From Ascarosepion bandense (lineage: Eukaryota > Mollusca > Cephalopoda > Sepiida > Sepiidae): a stretch of 64,000 bases of DNA. Each line of letters opens with the position of its first letter. The stretch's first letter is position 1. The notes beneath the pieces are model-generated. The model searched no databases. It was not told the origin of the DNA and was given only the letters and a program-made list of their open reading frames with translations. The stretch lies in the NCBI GenBank assembly GCA_037127315.1, contig JBBBDQ010000445.1, positions 2,685,001 to 2,749,000 of the forward strand, written 5' to 3'. Below, one piece after another: positions 52,787-63,960 of the stretch. The position numbers were made by a program, and so were the translations under genes.

Positions 52787-53390
52787 CATAGTGATGATCC
52801 ACGTATACTGTCTTAATATGTATAGGAAAGAATATTAATAAAAAAAAGTTTTGAATTTAAAAATGTACTTTTTTTGGACAGTATTTGTTTATTTTTATTA
52901 TTGTATTTTATATTTCAGACCGCCCTCGGTCCTTCATCAGAAACGAGTGATTTTTAAATTTGAATTAGAAACGTATTTCACGATAGCGTCCGAATATTTT
53001 TTTTGTGTTTACATCACGTGGTGTGTTTGTTCACAACATGCGGCACTTTCTGTAGAGAAAGTCTGTTTGTTTAAGATAAAAATTTCTTGGAATATCTGAA
53101 AAAAAATTTTTTTAGCTATTGAAATATTTGTAAAGATTCAACACACCTAAGTCCCTATTTAACCCTAGCTTGTGTGTATTTAATTTTAAAATCCAGTATG
53201 TTTCTTTCTTTCTGCGTGTGTATGTAGAACTAAAATTGGAGTCTATTAGTAAACATTTGCAATTTTCTAAAGTATGATCAGGTTGATTAAAATGGGCTGC
53301 AATTGGGGAGTATACATTTTTTTGTCGTATATTTAGTTTGTGATTATTGAAGCGAAATCTAAAGCTATTACCGGATTCGCCGATATACAC
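52620..53390 (-). pseudogene. Penelope-like element C-terminus, opposite orientation
   Basis: The minus-strand frame 53390-53112 gives [40 protein letters not shown] and LYKYFNS, a complete end. 52740-52635 (minus) matches the CLVCKHLVND region of the plus-strand copy, here with frame damage. The two copies therefore converge, each degraded. A minus-strand hammerhead-like core (CTGATGA at 52934-52940, bulged GGACC/GGTC stem, GAAA at 52913-52916) lies between them. Confidence 0.65.
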
Positions 53391-53391
53391 A

Positions 53392-54020
<629 letters not shown>

Positions 54021-54375
54021 GTGTATGTGCGGGAATATACAAGCGTTATTGAATTGAAAGGACAAAATAAGAAACCTTAAACTTGCAACTCGTTTCTTCT
54101 TGAAGGGAATTAAACAAAAGTAGAATGTGGAGATTTGAATTGACTTTGATGAAGTTCTTAAGGGATGAAACGAAATGCAAATATAAGCTTTCCTTTTTAT
54201 GACTTATTATAAATTCTTTTTCTCAGAGAAATTTTAGCGAAAATCTACGTCAAAGTGCAAACAGTTTTCTGTTGGGACTTCATCAGACTAAAGCGATATT
54301 TACGTAGATGCGACTACACACGCGCACGAATGATAGGGGACGCTGAGAATTTTAAAACTGTATTACTTTTATACT

Positions 54376-54962
54376 GGATGTGCGTTGTGGTGCAGTGGAT
54401 ATCGACTCGGAACGACAAATCGGAGAGCTGAGTTCGAATTCCAGTTGAACTCCTTGCATTCACTTACGCACAAATACCCTTGGGAAAGGTATTAATTCAT
54501 CTCTTCCCTCCAGTTATAGGTTAAATAATAGGACAGACTGGGTTCTATAGCCTTGGCTGGCAACCTACTGCGAGATAATATTCTGCCCAGTCAGTCATAC
54601 CTCGAAAGAGACATGATCATCCTAGCGTGTATCAGGTATGACACTTAACTGACTGACTGAATATAATAGTTGAAAACATCATTAAGGTTTCTACTGGGCA
54701 TAAAATGGGGGATCAGTTTTATATTGCTATGAAGTAATAATCTGATCCCCCACTAAATACTACTTAATAATATAATACATCCCCCCCTAGTTATGAGTCA
54801 AATAACAGGACAGATTGGTTTCTATAGCCTTGGCTGGCAACAAGTCTATCGCAGAAAGCAATGGCAACCTGCTGTGGAATAATCTTCTGCCAAGTCAGTC
54901 ATGTCTCTTTAGAGACATGATCGCCCAAGCGTGTATCACGTATGGCACTTAACTGATTGACT
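54376..54962 (+). mobile_element. Dimeric tRNA-derived SINE with hairpin linker, second copy
   Basis: Monomer 1 (54376-54660) has GGATGTGCGTTGTGGTGCAG and TTCGAATTCC. The linker (54661-54783) contains GGGGGATCAG and CTGATCCCCC. Monomer 2 (54784-54962) lacks the tRNA head. Junctions coincide with those of 1684-2300, including GAATATAATAGTTGAAAACAT. Confidence 0.85.
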
Positions 54963-55139
54963 TTATTTTTTTTATAAACAAGCCGATTTTGTTTAGTTTC
55001 TTTTTTTCTTGTTTTGTTATTAAATATCCCACATTGTGATAATTTTTTGATGAAAGGGTAAATTTTCTTTTTCTAACAAAAAAAAATGATATTCGTGTTT
55101 TAAATTTATAGATCCACATTTGAAATGTGAAACCAGGAA

Positions 55140-55345
55140 TCATATCTTCTTCTATGTGTCATGTTCCTTCAAAACTCATGGCCCTCCACATCTCCCTATC
55201 CCTAGTCACGCAATACCTTTTCCCCTACGGTTTCAATCAATCATCGCACCATCATCCATCTGTTCAAGTCTATCAAGTATGTCATCCGTTGCTTTCCATT
55301 GTCTCTCTTTTCCTCTATTCCTTCCGTGAGCATAATGTTCTCCAA
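55140..55345 (-). mobile_element. RTE-like LINE 3' fragment
   Basis: On the minus strand, ends with the common 3' part (complements of CATGGCCCTCCACATCTCCC and TTCTCCAAGCCCTCCTTCCTC-like sequence). A further piece of the same LINE resumes at 55755-55935. The middle, 55370-55755, is different, GC-richer and not recognised. Confidence 0.55.
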
Positions 55346-55934
55346 GCCCTCCTTCCTCATTACATATCGCCAAAAATGTTGCAAAAAGAAAAAAAATTGT
55401 GTTGGTAAAAAGCAGCCACAGGAAAGTATTCCAAACAGGCAAGCCAAATTCACACGTCTTGTCTTAATCTCCGAAACGCTATTCTCACGCGAACGACGAC
55501 TCGAATAACAACGACCCCACCTCAAAATGAGCATACCACGTTTTACGCACTCTACCTGGCCAATGAGCGCTAAGCACAGTAAATATAAACGGCTACAAGC
55601 GACACCAATTTTGTTTACCGCGAAGTGCTGCCCGATTCTCCATCTGACCAACGCTCGCCAATTCGCCGTCGCTACACTCCCTCACAAAACATACACCCGA
55701 CACTGGCCCGTTTTGGTCGCTGAGGCAAGTCACTGCTGCGAAAAACTTCAGCTGTATTTTCTTGAAATTAATCATCAGTTTCCATCAGCTTTCTCTAAAG
55801 CCTCGTCGTTGCTCGAGTTTTCCATCCATGGCATCCTCAGAATCACATTTTGGTTGGATCAAGTCTTTCCTTCATCTTTAATGAGACCGTCCAGCATTTA
55901 CTGCCAAATAGAAGGACAGACATCACATAACACT

Positions 55935-56135
55935 CCATGATGGTCACAAAGTCAGGGATCAGTTTATGTATTGATTATAATAGAGAATCAATCTCTCGAA
56001 TGTATATTATATAGCAACAACAGTCCATGATGGTCACAAAGTCAGGGATCAGTTTATGTATTGATTATAATAGAGAATCAATCTCCTGAATGTATATTAT
56101 ATAGCAACAACTGTCCATGATGGCCACAAAGTAAG
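55935..56135. repeat. 90-bp tandem repeat containing a MITE-like segment
   Basis: CCATGATGG starts units at 55935, 56025 and 56115. Each contains GGGATCAGTTTATGTATTGA, the inverted form of the short palindromic element at 57242-57313. Confidence 0.7.
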
Positions 56136-56419
56136 GGATGGAAGGTAATGTTGTCAACGTTCCTGGATATAGAGTATCCTCTTGGCATCTGTTGACCATG
56201 TCCGGCATAGTATATGGCTAAAGTGTATCCTCTGTTCAATGAAACAACGTCAAAGACCATCACTCTCGAATCACACTCTCCAGAATCCAGTAATCGGAAA
56301 AATATGGCCGCCTTGTATACATGTGGCATTGAACATTTTGAGCTTCCTGATTGGTTAAGCCTTCTATTACTGAACTATAAAATGGGTTGGCTCATGGGTG
56401 TCAGCACAGTATATATATG

Positions 56420-56670
56420 GGTTATTTTCCCATTTTTAGGCGTCCCTTGTAAATATGTGGTATTGTGGTGTTTGAAGGATTGGGAGGTGACGGATGGGTT
56501 CTTGTGGTGAATGTATAAATTGTAATGTGTGATTGGGTCATGATAGTGTTTAGCTAGGTATAGTATAGATTACAGAAGACCAGCCCAAGTTTTTTCCCCC
56601 TACCCATCAATTCGGCCTTGTGCCACAATTTCTGTATAAAAATTAGAAATAAATATTATATATATATGTC
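56420..56670 (+). mobile_element. Tx1-like LINE 3' UTR end, solitary
   Basis: Matches the last 250 bp of the LINE 3' UTR (GGTCATGATAGTG..., GAAGACCAGCCC, CGGCCTTGTGCCACAATTTC) and ends AATAAATATTA. Neither side shows the LTR target found at 27-29 and 32-46 kb, so this insertion or a related family used another site. Confidence 0.6.
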
Positions 56671-56689
56671 CCAAAAAGTCCAACAATCC

Positions 56690-57815
56690 TTTCTCATACC
56701 AATACACCTTTGTATTTCCGTATTGCACTTTCCGTTCTCTGTTAGAATATTTCCCAGGTATGGGAATTTCTAATTTCTACACCTGTTTGATTTTAGTATC
56801 CCTAACACTGAAAGGAAACTACAAGACCTCCTACAGAAGGTAGCTGAAGAGAGTTACAAGTGACTAGAAAGGGCTACAAATAAACTGCAAGAAAACCGAA
56901 TGCATGGTCATCAGCAAAAAAGGCAGCCCAAAATTCCAAGTGCAGGAGGAGGTTACTAGAATCAAGCAGGTACACAAATTTAAATACCTGGGAAGTTTTC
57001 TAAAAGAAGACGGAAAGTGCGACACAGAGATCCGAAGGTGAATTGGCATAGCGAAGGAAGCATTCCAGAAGTTGAAGTTGAGTAAAGTATTAAGAAACAG
57101 GACAATTTCTCTAGAAACAAGGAAGAGAGTACTGGATTGCTATGTGATGTCAGTTTTTCAAATGGCAGTGAATGCTGGACAATATCATCAAAGATGAAGG
57201 AAAAACTGGAAGCATCTGAAATGTGGTTCTACAGAAGCATAGTGGACATAAAGTGGGGGATCAGTTCCATATTACAATCAATATATAAACTGAACCCTCA
57301 CTTTGTGGTCACATCACTTTTTATACATTTATATTTCTGAAATCCAAAAGCACAAGGATGCATTTCTTGAGCTGAGTAGAGTATTAAGAAACGGGACAAT
57401 TTCTCTAGAAACAAGGAAGAGAGTACTGGATTGCTATGTGATATCAGTTCTTCAAATGGCAGTGAATGCTGGACAATATAATCGAAGATGAAGGAAAAAA
57501 CTTGAAGCAACTGAAATGTGGTTCTACAGAAGGATGCTGCGAATATCACGGATCGGGCATATGAGCAATGATGAGGTCTTGGAAAGGATGGAGACGAAAA
57601 TGAAATTGATACTGAGCATCAGGAAGAGACAGCTAAAGTTCCTGGGACATGTGATGAGGAAGAAATGCTTGGAAAATCTGATACTCACAGGTCAGATAAA
57701 GGAAAAAAGAGACAGGGGGAAGCAACGGATAACATATTTGAGGGACCTCATCAGATGGATGACGGAACGAGGGTTTCGTGGTTTAACAGGAGAAAGCGTG
57801 CTAATGTGACACCTC
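56690..57815 (+). mobile_element. RTE-like LINE fragment, internally duplicated, with MITE
   Basis: TECMVISKKG-like, FKYLGSFLKEDGKCDTEIR and YVMSV coding segments run to 57235. A 72-bp palindromic element (57242-57313) follows. The segment ETRKRVLDCYVISVLQ onwards then repeats (57400-57500) and continues to 57809 with WFYRRMLRISRIGHMSNDEV and KLILSIRKRQLKFLGHVMRK. So about 170 bp of the coding part are duplicated around the inserted element. Confidence 0.7.
57242..57313. mobile_element. 72-bp palindromic MITE-like element
   Basis: GTGGACATAAAGTGGGGGA and, inverted, TCACTTTGTGGTCAC form imperfect 25-bp terminal repeats. A second copy lies at 59561-59633 (TGTGGATATAAAATGGGTGA), and inverted copies form the 90-bp array at 55935. 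The linker of the dimeric SINE shares CATAAAGTGGGGGATCAG. Confidence 0.55.
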
Positions 57816-57889
57816 GACACGGCTGGTTCGCTGCCCCTCGTCCGGAAACTGCTGCGATGATGATGACCGCAACCTGAGTGGGTTGATGC

Positions 57890-58089
57890 TGTCAAAACGG
57901 CACCAGTTATGATGACGCTTCCGGGTCGCTATTCGTGATGATCTCTTCACAGTAGCTGGTCACAAGACGCCTATTACAACGACAAACTCTCTGCCCACGC
58001 TGTGTTCTTTTGATCTCAGAAAGTCACGTTGAAAAGTCTGGTAGCCGTCTCTCTACCATATCAAACCAGACTGGACATTTGTATACACT

Positions 58090-58120
<31 letters not shown>

Positions 58121-58765
58121 GAAATAAATACGGCACCAAAATAAATAAAAGAATAAGTTCGAAGACGCCTGGATGAGTTACGAAAGAAAGTCTTTATATA
58201 TATATATATATAAAAAATTAAAAGCAGAATGTACAATCGCAGAATTTTAAAGTTTAGAACGGAGAGAAAGATTCGTTTAAAAATAATCAGAGCTTTCAAA
58301 TTTTCCAAATAAAGATAAATCTTTTCGAAGTTTCGTTAAAAATAATCAGAGCTGTCAATTCTCCAAATAAAAACACGTCTTTTCAGCTTTTATCAAATTT
58401 TACAGAGACAGTGGCGACTAGTGGTGATGATGGTGGGGATCGTTTTGTCTCTGCCGCTCTGAAAAATACATACAATCTCTCTGATTCTTCTCACTGAGTC
58501 TCGACTTTTTATAGTCGTTCCCAATTCTCTTTGAGGATCTATGCAACTCAAACCTTTGACCAATAAGATTATTCTTCCCCCACACAATTTAAGTGGGAGT
58601 TATGGCTAAACGAATGAAATATCAACACCTCACATGACATAAGGTCTTTTTGTCTTCTTCCTTTCAATTACATCATCTATTTTTCTGATTTTAGAATCTG
58701 TTCCCAGGAATAATTTTGAGGATTTAACTTTACCTGACCTCATCAACGTTTATGACAAACCTGAA
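57890..58765. other. No recognisable gene; A28 run and duplicated 35-bp segment
   Basis: A pure A tract lies at 58096-58121. AAAATAATCAGAGCT occurs at 58281 and 58337 as part of a short direct repeat. The minus-strand ORFs here show no motif. Confidence 0.5.
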
Positions 58766-58771
58766 TAGAAA

Positions 58772-59066
58772 GGATGTGCGTTGTGGTACAGTGGATAACG
58801 GTTCGGAACGAGAAACCGGGGATTCCAGTTGAATCCATTGTATTCACTTACGCGCAAAAACCCTTGGGAAAGGTATTAATCCGTCTCTTCCTTACAGTTA
58901 TGGGTTAAATAGCAGAACAGATTGGGTTCTATAGCCTTGGTCGGCAACCAGTCTACCGCAGAAAGCAATGGCAACTTACTGCGGGATAATCTTCTGCCCA
59001 GTCAGTCGTGTCTTTTTCGAGACATGATCGCCCAAGCGTGTATCACGTATGGCACTTTAATTGACT
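58772..59066 (+). mobile_element. tRNA-derived SINE with target duplication
   Basis: Monomer from GGATGTGCGTTGTGG to TTAATTGACT. GAATAGAAA occurs directly before (58763-58771) and after (59067-59075), a 9-bp target duplication that defines both ends of the family's monomer. Confidence 0.85.
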
Positions 59067-59449
59067 GAATAGAAATATTCCAGCCAAAGTTTACTTTATT
59101 GATTTTACTAGCGAACAAAGCTTCTGCTTTATATCACACAAAATGGCCGTCGATATGATGACCCCATTTGATCTGTCGCCTTAAATCTGAGAAAATATTT
59201 TGATTAATTCACTTTCCAGTGAGTTTCCAAGATTTTAAAAAAATTGCCATATATATCTTTTTTTTCACAATTTCTTCGCCGCGTCCATATTACGATCGAC
59301 AATAACAATTTTATCATTTATTATGCTTATTTTTCTCTCCACTCATATTGTAAACTGCAAAATGAACAATACCACTAGTAACAATTTCTTTCACTTCGTT
59401 GTATTAAACCAAAACAAAAAAATATATGTATACCTATGTGGAAATACGG

Positions 59450-59790
59450 TTACACTAAGAGCCACCAGGGATAGGGAGACGTGGAAAGCCATGATCGCCT
59501 ACGCCCTGAAAGGACAGGGCACATAAAAGATATATGCCAACTGTTTATAAGTAATTATAATGTGGATATAAAATGGGTGATCAATTCTATATTATAATCA
59601 ATATATAAACTGATCCTTCATTTGTGGCCATGCTAGTTTCTATACATTTATATACTTGAGCTAGTGGATGACAGAGCGGGGTTTGGGTGGTGTAACAGGA
59701 GAAAGCCTGCTAAGAGCCACCAGGGATAGGGTGACGTGGAAAGCCATGATCGCCTACGTCCTGAAGGGACAGGGCACATAGAATAAGAAG
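59450..59790 (+). mobile_element. RTE-like LINE 3' ends with inserted MITE
   Basis: AGAGCCACCAGGGATAGGG and GCCATGATCGCCTACG occur twice (59459-59525 and 59714-59780), both ending in GGGACAGGGCACATA or a near match. Between them is the 72-bp palindromic element (59561-59633). Confidence 0.65.
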
Positions 59791-59932
59791 AACTTGTAAT
59801 TGGCATTTTGGGCTCCTCTTTTTACTGATTACCATACATTCTGTTTTCTTGTATTTTATATGTAGTCCTTTTTTCCACTTTTTTTGATGACTTCTTGTAG
59901 GAGGTTTTGCAGTTTCTTTTCTATATATGTTA

Positions 59933-60631
59933 CTAGCAGTATAGCCCGGCGTTGCTCGGGTGTAATGAAAGCTTTAAAACTAATCCATGGTCCTCAAGCT
60001 CAGACTCTTTGGACGTTGACACGAAAGACTAAAAAGCAATTGTTGTTTCCAGTTAAAGCGAAACCGTAGAAAGAAAAATGAATGGACGTAAGTCACATTT
60101 TGATTTCCTGGTATCGATATCCAATAAGATTTTTTCGTCGTAAACTGAATTTTGAAGGCTAAAAAGTCCTCTGAGTAAATGGTATCATGGCTGAGACTAA
60201 GAACTGCAATTATACCTACTTAGAGCCAAACCCGAAGCAAAAACTAAAATAAAAGGGCTGAAAAAAAAGACATACAGGCAGATAAACAGACACACACACA
60301 AACATCTTGTCATTTATATATATTATCGATTTTCTGCACTATTGTAATAACTGCAACATTGAAACTTCTGAATATCGTTTCTTATGTCTTTGTCTATGAG
60401 TGTATCAAATTTCATTAAAATCGGACCACTTCTTCTATAACCTGATTTATTCGATTATCGATTATCGATATTTATCGGGAGTACCTCGACACAAAACCTA
60501 GCTAAGAACACACGCAGACGCTTATAGTACAACTGTGTAAATTTTCAAGAAAATCAGTTCAGCCGTTTCGGAGTCTATAGGTAACAGACACACACCCAGA
60601 GACTAAGTTCCATTTATTATATAAGTTTAGA
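59933..60631 (-). mobile_element. Non-autonomous Helitron, complete ends, longer copy
   Basis: On the minus strand it begins TCTAAACTTATATAATAAATG (first 20 bases resolved) after an A at 60632. It ends GGGCTATACTGCTAG at 59933, followed by T. The hairpin CCCGAGCAACGCCGGG precedes the end. At 699 bp it is 197 bp longer than 13742-14243, with extra internal sequence near 60240-60320. No protein is encoded. Confidence 0.7.
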
Positions 60632-60754
60632 TAAGCACTGTGTCATCTGCGTATCTTATATTGTTCAGATCGCGGCAGCCAAGGACGAATCTTGGCAGGA
60701 TTTCTAGACCAGTGCTACTCAAAGTGTGGTACGCGTACCGTCGCCGGTACGCGA

Positions 60755-60925
60755 GCCATCTCTTCTCACTTCATATAGGTTGAATAACATGACAGATAGG
60801 GTTCTATAGCCTTGGTTAGCAACCATTTTACCGCAGAAAGAAATGGTAACCTACTTTGAGATAATCTTCTGCTTCGTCAATCATGAATTGAAAAAGACAT
60901 GATCGCCCAACCAGCTGACTGATAG
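60755..60925 (+). mobile_element. tRNA-derived SINE, headless copy
   Basis: Matches the SINE body from TTCATATAGGTTGAATAACA to GACATGATCGCCCAACCAGC and the end CTGACTGA. The tRNA-like head is missing and the ACACTTGG-type segment is deleted. Confidence 0.65.
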
Positions 60926-61199
60926 AAATATATTGGAAATAAAATTTCGAAGATACTGTCCTTCTAAAAGAGTTTTTCTTTTTTTCAATAAATGATTTTT
61001 ATAAAAAAAAAGTAAACAGAATAAAGTGATTTGCCTCGATGGAAGTTTGAACTTTAACAGTATTTAACATTTTTTGCATTGATAACGTTATACCACCTGC
61101 ACACACCATCCAATGCAGCCGAATAATTTCCAGTCATACTGAAGACGAAAATGAAGAAAATAATCTGCAAATAAATGCTAGATAATAATTTTTCCCCAT

Positions 61200-61601
61200 T
61201 AGTTACTAGTGCAAAAACCTTCGTGGTTTAATCAGTTAACTGACACGTTTTTTTTTTCCTCTTTCCACCAATGTTGAGTCTACTTCCGCGCCATCTTTAG
61301 TCGGCCATATTGTCTTCGTATGACTCCACTGATTAGAAAGCCCATTAACAATATTTTCTTGATATTTTTGGAGACCAAAATAAAGAAAAATTCGCGTTGT
61401 ACAATTTCCTGATTCATTTGTCTATCATTTTGCTTCACAGAATTGATTTCTTTCACAATAGACAAAATCTTCAACAAACGAATGTGGTCTTGATACAATG
61501 CGCAGCGCACACATCCGTGATAATGTCACCATTTGAAAACTTATGAATTGTTATGTTTAATAATAGGGTGTGTAATTAATGCGTACGTTCACACACACGC
61601 A

Positions 61602-61640
<39 letters not shown>
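61200..61640. other. No recognisable gene; (TA)n at the right
   Basis: A 76-codon minus-strand ORF (61280-61510) shows no motif I recognise. A (TA)n/(CA)n tract occupies 61604-61646. Confidence 0.4.
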
Positions 61641-61645
<5 letters not shown>

Positions 61646-61647
<2 letters not shown>

Positions 61648-62284
61648 GCACTGTGCAAAAGTATGAGGACAAGAACTATTTTATTTTTTATGAGGCATCA
61701 AAATAAAGTTTAAAATCACCCCTGTCCTAACACTTTTGCACACTACCGGTAGTGTGCAAAAGTATTAGGACAGGGGTGATTGTCCTAAAAACCTCACTGA
61801 AATTCAAATACAGGGTGAAAAGCCAAGTAAATTGGTAATAAATATTGATTATTTAAAAGTAGGTGTCAAAGAAATGTATTAAAAAGAAGTTATATTTATT
61901 TTTTTCAATTTTCTATTAAACAAGTTATTTTGAAAATACTCTATTGAACATCTATGGTTTATTTTGGATAAACAAATTGATAAATCTAATGTTACTTTGC
62001 AAGACACACATTGGGAACAAATACAAGCTGCTTGGCAGGAGATACCATTAGATACATTGAAGAAGCTTGTGATGTCAATGCCTGACAGAATGAAGGATGT
62101 GATCAAAGCAAAAGGCTATTATACAAAATATTAAATTTATTTTGTAACAAGTATTTTTTTCTTGTTAAAGCATTTGTTGAATAAATCAAATAAACTTACT
62201 TTAATTAAATTGTTTATTTTCTGTCAATATACCTCATAAAAGATAAAATAATTCTTGTCCTAATACTTTTCCACAGTACTATAT
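61646..62284 (+). mobile_element. Tc1/mariner-like remnant
   Basis: Ends face each other: GCACTGTGCAAAAGTATGAG (61648) and, inverted, CCTAATACTTTTCCACAGTA (62260). The plus-strand reading 61940-62133 gives SIEHLWFILDKQIDK, THWEQIQAAWQEIPLDTLKK and DRMKDVIKAKGYYTKY. This is the C-terminus of a Tc1 transposase, with the Glu of the DDE triad in SIEH. Most of the transposase is deleted. A palindrome at 61722-61778 (CACTACCGGTAGTG centre) marks a second pair of ends, so a ~105-bp MITE lies beside the remnant. Confidence 0.7.
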
Positions 62285-62285
62285 A

Positions 62286-62441
62286 AATATAACCCGGATA
62301 TAAGAGAGTTGTCGGGACCGGATAAAAATTCTTTTATATCAGGGTTTCTCTTATATTCGGGTTTGGTCTATTTTATATACATTACCACAGGCTCTAATTT
62401 GGGACCAGATAAAATCTCTCTTATATCCGGGCTATATTGTA
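62286..62441. mobile_element. MITE with CCCGGATATAAGAGAG termini
   Basis: Left end TATAACCCGGATATAAGAGA and the inverted right end TCTCTTATATCCGGGCTATA bracket 155 bp. A third inverted partial copy (TCTCTTATATTCGGGTTTGG) lies inside. Its size and TA-flanked ends fit a pogo/Tc1-superfamily MITE. Confidence 0.55.
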
Positions 62442-62596
62442 ATTTTGTTTTTATGGATATGATCACATCTTGACATAATTTCTGATCTTTCATTTAATCA
62501 TTTTTTTCCTTTCTGGGAACAACATGATAGCTAATTTTTCCTCCTGGCTCAATCTCCATTTTATATATGTATATATATATATATATATTTGTTTGA

Positions 62597-62975
62597 ATAT
62601 TATTTTTGATCGATACTCGTATTTGAGTAGATATTCTGTTTTTAATCAAACAGTATATATATATATTTCTAACACCCTGATTATTTACAAATTTTTGTTA
62701 CAAAACTGTGTGTCATTCGGCAGGATTCATTTGTGTTGGTCATTCGAGGTCGAGAGGTCTAAGACGCTCTATATCAATTGGTGGCTTCTTCTACGTTGAT
62801 AGGCGGCGCAGGTTCGAGTCTTGCCAAATTACACGCATTTTCGTAACAAAAATATTTCATAAAATAATCAGACCGGTAGAAATAAACGTATATACTGTTT
62901 GGTTATAAACAGAACATCTACTTAAATACGAGTATCGATCAAAAATAATGTTCAAACAAATAATTTCGAATTGTC
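62597..62975. mobile_element. Foldback element with tRNA-like interior
   Basis: Arms 62597-62690 (TTTTTGATCGATACTCG, TAATCAAACAGTATATAT) and 62868-62975 (ATACTGTTTGGTTA, CGAGTATCGATCAAAAAT) are reverse complements. The middle, 62735-62830, has a tRNA-like D-arm (GGTCGAGAGGTCTAAGACGC) and a B-box-like GCAGGTTCGAGTCTTGCC. An anticodon stem is not convincing, so this is read as a SINE-like insert rather than a tRNA gene. Confidence 0.55.
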
Positions 62976-63004
62976 GGTTTTTTATAACCATTTCGTTACT
63001 TTCC

Positions 63005-63007
<3 letters not shown>

Positions 63008-63069
<62 letters not shown>
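63008..63069. repeat. (TA)n microsatellite
   Basis: 62 bp of pure TA at the right edge of the foldback region. Confidence 0.95.
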
Positions 63070-63073
<4 letters not shown>

Positions 63074-63432
63074 GAGGCACTACATCTCAGAAGTAAAAAA
63101 CCTTTTATCAATCGCACAGTTTACCAAGTTTCTGGACATGTACTGAGTTGTGTTTAGAGGGTTTATTTGAAATATAATTAAGGTAAATAATTCTTTGCCT
63201 CTGAGTAATTGGATAATTTACATAATTAGTTCCTTCGAATTTCAAATTCTCTAATGTATTTTTACGGCATTTAAAATCTTTAACAACCAAGTATTCCATA
63301 TCTTCACGTGTGCATGTTATTTACATTATTACTGCCTTTGAATTTAACAAATTTTCATAACGTTTATTTATTTTCTTTTAACACTTTTCCTGCTACAAAG
63401 CAATATTTGATTTTTAAACTGTATTATAGTGC

Positions 63433-63465
63433 CTGATGATGAACGATGACGTTCGTAAGTACAAG
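63433..63465 (+). ncRNA. Hammerhead-like core, degenerate
   Basis: CTGATGA, an extra T, then GAACG/CGTTC with loop ATGA, then GTAAG where GAAA is expected. Same overall order as the 51943 motif. No PLE coding sequence nearby. Confidence 0.35.
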
Positions 63466-63507
63466 GACAACCTTTGGACAATTTATATACAAATATATAT
63501 ATATTTT

Positions 63508-63960
63508 TTATAATCGTTTCACCCCGAGCAAGGCATTCCACTGCCACTATTTCGCAGGGGGTTACATAAGAGGGAGAGTGGTGAGAAAGGATGGTTAGTT
63601 ATAGGAAATGTCTTGTAGTGCACTTGGACTAGATTGTGTAAATTGATTTGGTTTTCAAGGTTCATTTCGATATATATGGTTTGAGGTTTTATTTGTTAGC
63701 GATGGCTTCCTATGAAAGAATTTTCTAAGGGCCGTTACTCTTTGAATATCGGCCATTCCCCACCTCTTCTTCCTGAACCTGGCTACTGGACACTCGCTTC
63801 GTGATCTCTATTCCCCCCCACCTCTGTCTTTCTCTCACTCTCACTTTCACTCCGTTCTAGCTTACTTAACAGGCAATTAACTTACCTAATGTTCTCTGCA
63901 CGTGGTACATCGGAAATAAAAAGCCTAATCAAAAAATAAATGACCCGCCGAGGTTGATAT
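63508..63960 (-). mobile_element. LINE 3' UTR end
   Basis: On the minus strand the sequence ends GCCTTGCTCGGGGTGAAACG followed by ATTATAAAAAA, matching copies at 4099 and 26355. Its upstream part (GTTAGTTATAGGAAATGTC on plus) also matches 4165-4185. The limit on the right is uncertain. A separate retroposed tail (GTTGATATGCCATAAAAC, then (AAC)n) closes the window at 63953-64000. Confidence 0.5.

Noticed and set aside
54270..54310. CTGATGA on the minus strand near CATCAGACTAAAG
   Set aside because: No stable stem II before the next GAAA. Only the seven-base box matches.
55527..55940. 137-codon plus-strand ORF
   Set aside because: Its distal part is antisense to an RTE-like LINE fragment. The proximal part has no motif, and the minus strand is similarly open.
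62735..62830. A functional tRNA gene
   Set aside because: The D-arm and B-box look right, but I could not form a convincing anticodon stem or acceptor stem. It lies within foldback arms.
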